DNA of 8,533 nucleotides, from the NCBI GenBank assembly GCA_025060595.1, contig JANXBX010000020.1:1-8533 (forward strand). The letters run 5' to 3'. Source of the DNA: Synergistota bacterium. Its GTDB lineage: Bacteria; Synergistota; GBS-1. The notes under the pieces are model-generated. The model did no database searches. It had not been told where the DNA came from and saw only the letters and a list, made by a program, of their open reading frames with translations. A program made the position numbers and the translations under genes. Positions 6,871-8,533 of this stretch are shown here, one piece after another (positions within the stretch are counted from its first letter, which is position 1; every line of letters starts with the position of its first letter).

Positions 6871-8032
6871 CTTTTAGTGCTCTATCTATGTCTTCTTTCA
6901 GGTCTTCAACGTTTTCTATACCAATAGATAACCTTATTAAGGTTTCTGTAATTCCAAGTCTTTCTTTCTCTTCTTTTGGAAGGTTCCTGTGAGATGTAAA
7001 AGCAGGTCTTGTTATTAGTGATTCGACCGCTCCCAGGCTCGGTGCTTTCTTAATAAGCTGGAGGGAATCCATGAAAAAGGCAGCTCCATCTGCTGTTGTA
7101 TCTATGTCGAAGGACACCATTCCCCCAAAACCGTCCATCTGAGATTTAGCTATCTCATGATCTGGATGCGACTCTAATCCAGGATAATATACTTTCTTTA
7201 CTTTAGGATGTTTTTCTAACCATCTTGCTATTTCCATAGCACTTTCATTTTGCTTTTCGACTCTTAAAGCAAGAGTCTTAATTCCTCTTAAAACGAGATA
7301 AGCATCAAAGGGTCCTAAAATGTTTCCAAAAATTCTTCTTACATCCCATATTTTAGCTATGTCTTCTTTATTACCAACAACTATTCCTCCCATTGTATCG
7401 TTATGCCCGCATAGGTACTTAGTAGCGCTATGGATAATTATGTCTGCTCCAAAAAGCCTGGGGCGCTGGTTTATTGGGGTAGCAAAAGTGTTGTCCACTA
7501 CTACCTTAATACCCAATTTTTTAGCTTTTATTGTCAAATTTTTTATGTCAATAACCCTTAAGGTCGGATTCGTTGGGCTTTCAAGGTAAAGAAGGCTTAC
7601 CATTCCTTTATCTATAATATCTTCTATTTGTTCCTTTTCTTCTACTGAATGAATAAATACTTTAATTCCATATTGTGGGAGAAAATCTTTAGCGAAAACT
7701 AGAGTATCCCCATAAACTTCTTTGATAATGAGTATACTTTGTCCTGCTCTTAATAATGCAAGAAGGGTACACGTTATAGCTCCCATTCCTGATGAGAAAG
7801 ATACTCCATCTTCACATCTTTCAAGTTGAGCAACCTTTTTTTCTAATGCTCTAACTGTTGGGTTGCTCCATCTTCCATATCTATATCCAGTCTCTTTTTT
7901 CCATAGTATATTAAACTCATCCTCCTCTCTTTGAAACTCATAAACGGCAGAGGGGTAAATTGGCATAACTATTGGTTTTCCTCTTTCAAATTCCTCAATT
8001 AGAGAAAGAACAACTTCTGTTTCTAAATGCAA
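6863..8032 (-). CDS. Cys/Met-metabolism PLP enzyme (cystathionine gamma-lyase / gamma-synthase / methionine gamma-lyase family)
   Basis: This is a fold-type I PLP enzyme of sulfur amino-acid metabolism, probably a cytoplasmic homotetramer. Positions are given from the GTG at 8041. It has YRYGRWSNPT with Tyr55 and Arg57 that reach PLP of the neighbouring subunit, SSGMGAIT (83-90), Tyr110 stacking on PLP, VVDNTFATP with Asp183, HSATKYLCGH with the PLP lysine K208, SLGAVESL (335-342) and RLSIGIE with carboxylate-binding Arg370. Asp112 occupies the place of the cysteine of classic methionine gamma-lyases (VYGDT instead of YGCT), so the reaction may be cystathionine cleavage or gamma-replacement rather than methionine cleavage. 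The preferred start is TTG at 8032, eight bases after GGAGG; the GTG at 8041 overlaps the ribosome binding site. It is the first gene of a four-gene operon and overlaps the transporter gene by 8 bases. Family certain, substrate open. Confidence 0.95.
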   Translation of the reverse strand: MHLETEVVLSLIEEFERGKPIVMPIYPSAVYEFQREEDEFNILWKKETGYRYGRWSNPTVRALEKKVAQLERCEDGVSFSSGMGAITCTLLALLRAGQSILIIKEVYGDTLVFAKDFLPQYGIKVFIHSVEEKEQIEDIIDKGMVSLLYLESPTNPTLRVIDIKNLTIKAKKLGIKVVVDNTFATPINQRPRLFGADIIIHSATKYLCGHNDTMGGIVVGNKEDIAKIWDVRRIFGNILGPFDAYLVLRGIKTLALRVEKQNESAMEIARWLEKHPKVKKVYYPGLESHPDHEIAKSQMDGFGGMVSFDIDTTADGAAFFMDSLQLIKKAPSLGAVESLITRPAFTSHRNLPKEEKERLGITETLIRLSIGIENVEDLKEDIDRALKDV

Positions 8033-8078
8033 TTTATACACCTCCTTTTAAATAATGGTTAACTAGTAAGCTCTAAAA

Positions 8079-8107
8079 ATTATAGCCCTTGTTTATCATC
8101 GTGTAAA
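8079..8107 (-). promoter_or_regulatory. Promoter of the PLP lyase-eamA-ilvA-ridA operon
   Basis: On the minus strand TTTACA (8107-8102) and TATAAT (8084-8079) are separated by 17 bases, one mismatch from the sigma-70/SigA consensus. The predicted start point is near 8072, giving a leader of about 40 bases that ends in the AAAAGGAGG ribosome binding site. The gaps between the four genes downstream are 15 bases or less, so this is probably the only promoter for all of them. The -35 box overlaps the left arm of an inverted repeat. Confidence 0.7.
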
Positions 8108-8139
8108 GCTTTAAGTGCAATTTTTTGTCTTAAGCTTTT
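8105..8139. repeat. Imperfect inverted repeat between the operon promoter and the rRNA promoter
   Basis: AAAGCTTTAAG (8105-8115) and CTTAAGCTTTT (8129-8139) are inverted copies with one extra base in the left arm and a 13-base spacer. The left arm overlaps the -35 box of the minus-strand operon and the right arm overlaps the first candidate rRNA -35 box (8125-8130). It could be an operator or a cruciform-prone site; with AT-rich arms, chance is possible. It is not followed by a T tract on either strand that would make it a clear terminator. Confidence 0.4.
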
Positions 8140-8153
8140 GGGAGGTTTTATCT
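8125..8153 (+). promoter_or_regulatory. Candidate upstream rRNA promoter (P1)
   Basis: TTGTCT (8125-8130) and TTATCT (8148-8153) lie 17 bases apart and point towards the 16S gene. Both hexamers keep the most conserved bases but are weaker than the second candidate downstream. Tandem promoters are common before rRNA operons, which is the main reason to list it. Confidence 0.4.
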
Positions 8154-8165
8154 AAGTTACGACTC

Positions 8166-8194
8166 TTGCTTGAATATAGGGCTTATGGTAAAAT
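8166..8194 (+). promoter_or_regulatory. Candidate main rRNA promoter (P2)
   Basis: TTGCTT (8166-8171) and TAAAAT (8189-8194) are 17 bases apart, and TGG directly before the -10 makes an extended -10 element. The predicted start near 8201 leaves a leader of about 39 bases before the mature 16S 5' end. No clear boxA antitermination sequence was seen in that leader. Confidence 0.6.
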
Positions 8195-8239
8195 TAAACG
8201 GGAACCTTGAGAAGAGGATAGTGTGTTTTTCTTAGATAT

Positions 8240-8533
<294 letters not shown>

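Noticed and set aside
8033-8072. A SAM or T-box riboswitch upstream of the sulfur amino-acid lyase operon
   Set aside because: The predicted leader is only about 40 bases, too short for these elements, and no terminator-like hairpin or T-box sequence is visible.

Overview
The window looks like a chromosomal segment from a low-GC, probably thermophilic bacterium that makes peptidoglycan. The clue to thermophily is the contrast in base composition. Two sampled 60-base stretches of the 16S rRNA start (8281-8340 and 8341-8400) count to about 67% and 60% GC, while two sampled stretches of glnA (3061-3120 and 3301-3360) count to about 27% and 50%. A stable GC-rich rRNA in an AT-rich genome is typical of thermophiles. 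A penicillin-binding protein and an exported solute-binding-like protein with a signal peptide but no lipobox fit a diderm with a periplasm, although that is inference. The phylum cannot be assigned from the ~294 bases of 16S present.

Layout. (1) 1-2188, minus strand: the first 15 codons of an unidentified gene at the left edge, preceded in transcription order by a complete class A penicillin-binding protein of the PBP1A type. (2) 2189-2283: a 95-base divergent promoter region with an extended -10 promoter for the PBP gene and a perfect TTGACA-16-TATAAT promoter for the plus-strand genes. (3) 2284-4371, plus strand: a diverged TroA/ZnuA-like periplasmic protein that has lost most metal ligands, followed 24 bases later by a GSI-alpha type glutamine synthetase. 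(4) 4368-8032, minus strand: a tight four-gene operon, in transcription order a Cys/Met-metabolism PLP lyase, an EamA/DMT transporter, threonine ammonia-lyase with a C-terminal ACT domain, and RidA. (5) 8033-8239: a divergent control region with a near-consensus promoter for that operon and tandem candidate promoters for rRNA. (6) 8240-8533: the 5' part of 16S rRNA, running off the right edge.

How the genes fit together. The minus-strand operon is metabolically coherent. The two PLP enzymes release reactive enamine/imine intermediates and 2-oxoacids (2-oxobutanoate from threonine, and probably also from a sulfur amino acid). RidA hydrolyses such enamines before they damage other PLP enzymes. 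The EamA protein is a plausible amino-acid or metabolite exporter. glnA, which ends tail to tail with ridA by sharing a TTAA for both stop codons, assimilates ammonia of the kind the lyases release. The least ordinary gene is the TroA-like protein: the segment carrying the first metal histidine is missing and two other ligand positions are substituted, no transporter partner is adjacent, and it is coupled to glnA. No CRISPR array, mobile element or tRNA was seen.
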